Both the position numbers and the translations under genes were made by a program. Below are positions 63,541-64,000 of a DNA stretch of 64,000 nucleotides, one piece after another. Origin of the DNA: Helicostylum pulchrum (lineage: Eukaryota; Mucoromycota; Mucoromycetes; Mucorales; Mucoraceae); assembly GCA_025677825.1 (NCBI GenBank), contig JAIXMO010000014.1, positions 124,001-188,000 on the forward strand. Reading direction: 5' to 3'. Within the stretch, counting starts at the first letter, position 1. Each line of letters begins with the position of its first letter. The notes beneath the pieces are model-generated. The model saw only the letters and a program-made list of their open reading frames with translations. It made no database searches and was not told the DNA's origin.

Positions 63541-64000
63541 ATGTATAACACCACCGGTAAGTTTTTTTTTATATGTGTACTTTTTAATAACTAGTTTATA
63601 TCGTATATTCATTATACTGCCTTTTTTTAGAGCTGAAAAAAAGTAAATTTAATGGATCTCATGGTCTGTATTAGTCTGCGCCCAACGGTTGCTTTTAGGA
63701 AAAACCGTTTCCTTTTGTACGGAAATAAAGAAAATAAAAATGTTTATGATAAAGGTACGTGTACCCCCAAAAAATGCCATGGATTTGCTTTTTATCTCAT
63801 TCTAATCCGCGTATTTTTTTCTAGATCTAAAAACCAAACCATAGATATGCAATGAGGGTCGAAAAACCTCGCATACACTGAAATTGACTTTTCCGAAATA
63901 AATGACGAGTACTCGGATGAATTCGAATCCTGTCCAGAGATAGATAAATTTATCTTCAAGGAGATGGTACAAACCTTTAGGATGAGACAGCCATGAACGG
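63541..64000 (+). CDS. Partial or decayed gene at the window edge, unknown
   Basis: A possible start exon (MYNTT, donor gtaag) is followed by coding-like pieces: RPTVAFRKNRFLLYGNKENK NVYDK with donor gtacgt at 63754, and EIDFSEINDEYSDEFESCPE, IDKFIFKEMVQTFRMRQP with a stop at about 63996. The pieces could not be joined into one frame without stops, so this is either a pseudogene or a gene with unseen small exons. No domain is recognised. Confidence 0.3.

Overview
The window looks like a nuclear contig from an early-diverging filamentous fungus, most likely Mucoromycota (Mucorales-like). The reasons are very AT-rich DNA with long A and T runs, compact genes cut by many 50-100 nt GT-AG introns (donors mostly gtaagt), and typical fungal proteins: an Nsp1-type nucleoporin, Sec72, a Gea/GBF1 ARF exchange factor, a GPI-type polysaccharide deacetylase and a proteinase K-like subtilase. 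Species cannot be fixed from the sequence alone. About twenty-five intact or near-intact protein genes were assembled by hand; exon joins were accepted when reading phase and family motifs agreed. No rRNA operon, tRNA or CRISPR array was seen.

Layout. 0.1-8.8 kb: TBC-type RabGAP, NDUFA4-like subunit, PP4 regulatory subunit 1, DinB-like protein. 8.8-12.8 kb: a gene-poor patch with gene debris, a roughly 1 kb fold-back repeat, a small hairpin and an SSU-rDNA-like stub. 12.8-15.8 kb: glucosidase II alpha. 15.8-22.4 kb: rearranged accessory zone with recombinase-like and unknown fragments, a decayed APC-family permease, duplicated gene ends, a polyQ gene with a frameshift, and a second partial copy of the fold-back repeat. 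22.4-34.1 kb: alpha/beta hydrolase, NAA40, Sec72, Nsp1, MED9, SNF5 with GATA finger, membrane FKBP. 34.1-43.2 kb: Btz/CASC3-like tryptophan-rich protein, BSD protein, ricin-B lectin, putative Golgi glycosyltransferase, exosome CSL4. 43.2-48.8 kb: hAT transposase remnant, subtilase, unknown gene, a short inverted repeat. 48.8-64 kb: kinesin, SDR, a 2.7 kb gap, polysaccharide deacetylase, Gea/GBF1, a Fanzor/TnpB-like fragment and two unknown genes.

Functional themes are housekeeping: the secretory pathway (glucosidase II, Sec72, Gea/GBF1, RabGAP, deacetylase, subtilase), RNA and nuclear functions (CSL4, Btz-like protein, Nsp1, MED9, SNF5, NAA40) and the cytoskeleton (kinesin). The points most worth a second look are the Btz-like protein with about 30 Trp-containing GW/WG-style motifs (possible Argonaute hook), the RabGAP whose catalytic Gln is predicted to be Arg, kinesin micro-exons of 6 and 4 nt beside the P-loop, the Fanzor-like and serine-recombinase-like fragments, and the fold-back repeat family.
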